This document shows positions 12,889-13,206 of a stretch of DNA of 13,206 nucleotides, in pieces. The stretch covers positions 1 to 13,206 of the forward strand of contig JAAYQY010000099.1 of assembly GCA_012519125.1 (NCBI GenBank), written 5' to 3'. This DNA comes from Spirochaetales bacterium (GTDB taxonomy: Bacteria > Spirochaetota > Spirochaetia > Sphaerochaetales > Sphaerochaetaceae). Position numbers and translations under genes: made by a program. Under the pieces are notes generated by a model. The model searched no databases and was not told the DNA's origin. It saw nothing but the letters and a program-made list of their open reading frames with translations. Position 1 is the first letter of the stretch. Each line of letters begins with the position of its first letter.

Positions 12889-13206
12889 AAGAGAGAATAA
12901 TCGGACACGTCAAACGAGTGAATGGACCGATTCTCATTGTCAAGGACATCAGTGATGCAATGATGATAGAGATGGTCCGTATCGGTGAACAGCAACTGGT
13001 AGGTGAGGTAGTCAAGCTCTACGATGGGTTGGCTACTGTGCAAGTCTATGAGGATGCCACCGGAATCTGCCCGGGAGACAATGTCTATGGAAGCGGAATG
13101 AGCTTGAGTGTCCAGCTTGCCCCTGGGCTCATAGGAACCATTTATGATGGTATCCAGCGGCCCTTGGAGGAACTCGGCGCTGCGAGCGGCGCCTTCATAT
13201 CGCGTG
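12885..13206 (+). CDS. atpA: V-type ATPase catalytic subunit A, N-terminal part (truncated by window end)
   Basis: The first 107 residues are present and the frame is open to the right edge. The sequence begins MKERIIGHVKRVNGPILIV and continues with LVGEVVKLYDGLATVQVYED and LAPGLIGTIYDGIQRPLE, the N-terminal beta-barrel domain of catalytic V/A-type subunit A. The P-loop (Walker A), the A-type insertion and the catalytic glutamate lie beyond the window and cannot be checked. Its start overlaps the subunit E stop (ATGA), implying coupled translation. The subunit A gene is normally followed by B and D, which would complete the operon outside this window. Confidence 0.95.
   Translation, partial: MKERIIGHVKRVNGPILIVKDISDAMMIEMVRIGEQQLVGEVVKLYDGLATVQVYEDATGICPGDNVYGSGMSLSVQLAPGLIGTIYDGIQRPLEELGAASGAFISR

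Noticed and set aside
1..13206. CRISPR arrays, insertion sequences, integrase or att sites next to the tRNA
   Set aside because: I saw no direct repeat arrays, transposase-like frames or repeated tRNA 3' end; the tRNA flanks are ordinary operons.

Overview
The window looks like a chromosomal segment of a free-living or commensal spirochaete, most likely Sphaerochaeta-like. The clues are a bacterial V-type (A/V) ATPase operon, roughly 50 % GC, lipoprotein-type secretion signals and a DhaS-like TetR regulator. The genus is an inference from gene content and style; no marker here proves it.

Left part (1-3210). A 3' gene fragment on the plus strand ends in a stop codon that overlaps the stop of a convergent minus-strand operon. 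Read in its own direction, that operon encodes a membrane-anchored FMN-binding-domain protein with a flavinylation-type motif, a small four-helix membrane protein, a DUF1295/steroid-reductase-like membrane protein, and a lipoprotein in which MsrB is fused in front of MsrA. A promoter sits just upstream at 3008-3036. Together they look like an extracytoplasmic redox and methionine-sulfoxide repair unit. Beyond it, also on the minus strand, is a tRNA-Pro(GGG) gene with its own promoter and a rho-independent terminator.

Middle part (3211-8115). A TetR-family regulator lies downstream of three closely spaced palindromes that probably include its operator. Next come a divergent PapD-like periplasmic chaperone and a 1104-residue usher-like outer-membrane protein. 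The usher is unusual: a hydrophobic N-terminal anchor and a TonB-like proline-rich stretch of about 110 residues precede the usher domains, and a long acidic tail follows them. No pilin gene is adjacent, and by eye the chaperone lacks the Arg/Lys pair that classical chaperones use to hold subunits. This is the most novel-looking locus in the window.

Right part (8116-13206). A promoter region leads into a tightly packed V-type ATPase operon in the order G/H-like stalk, C, I, K, F, E, A (A truncated by the window end). Several junctions are ATGA overlaps, implying translational coupling. Subunit K, needed in many copies, instead has a 26-base gap and a strong Shine-Dalgarno sequence. Subunits B and D presumably lie beyond the right edge. 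The encoded complex couples ATP to H+ or Na+ transport; the ion was not determined.
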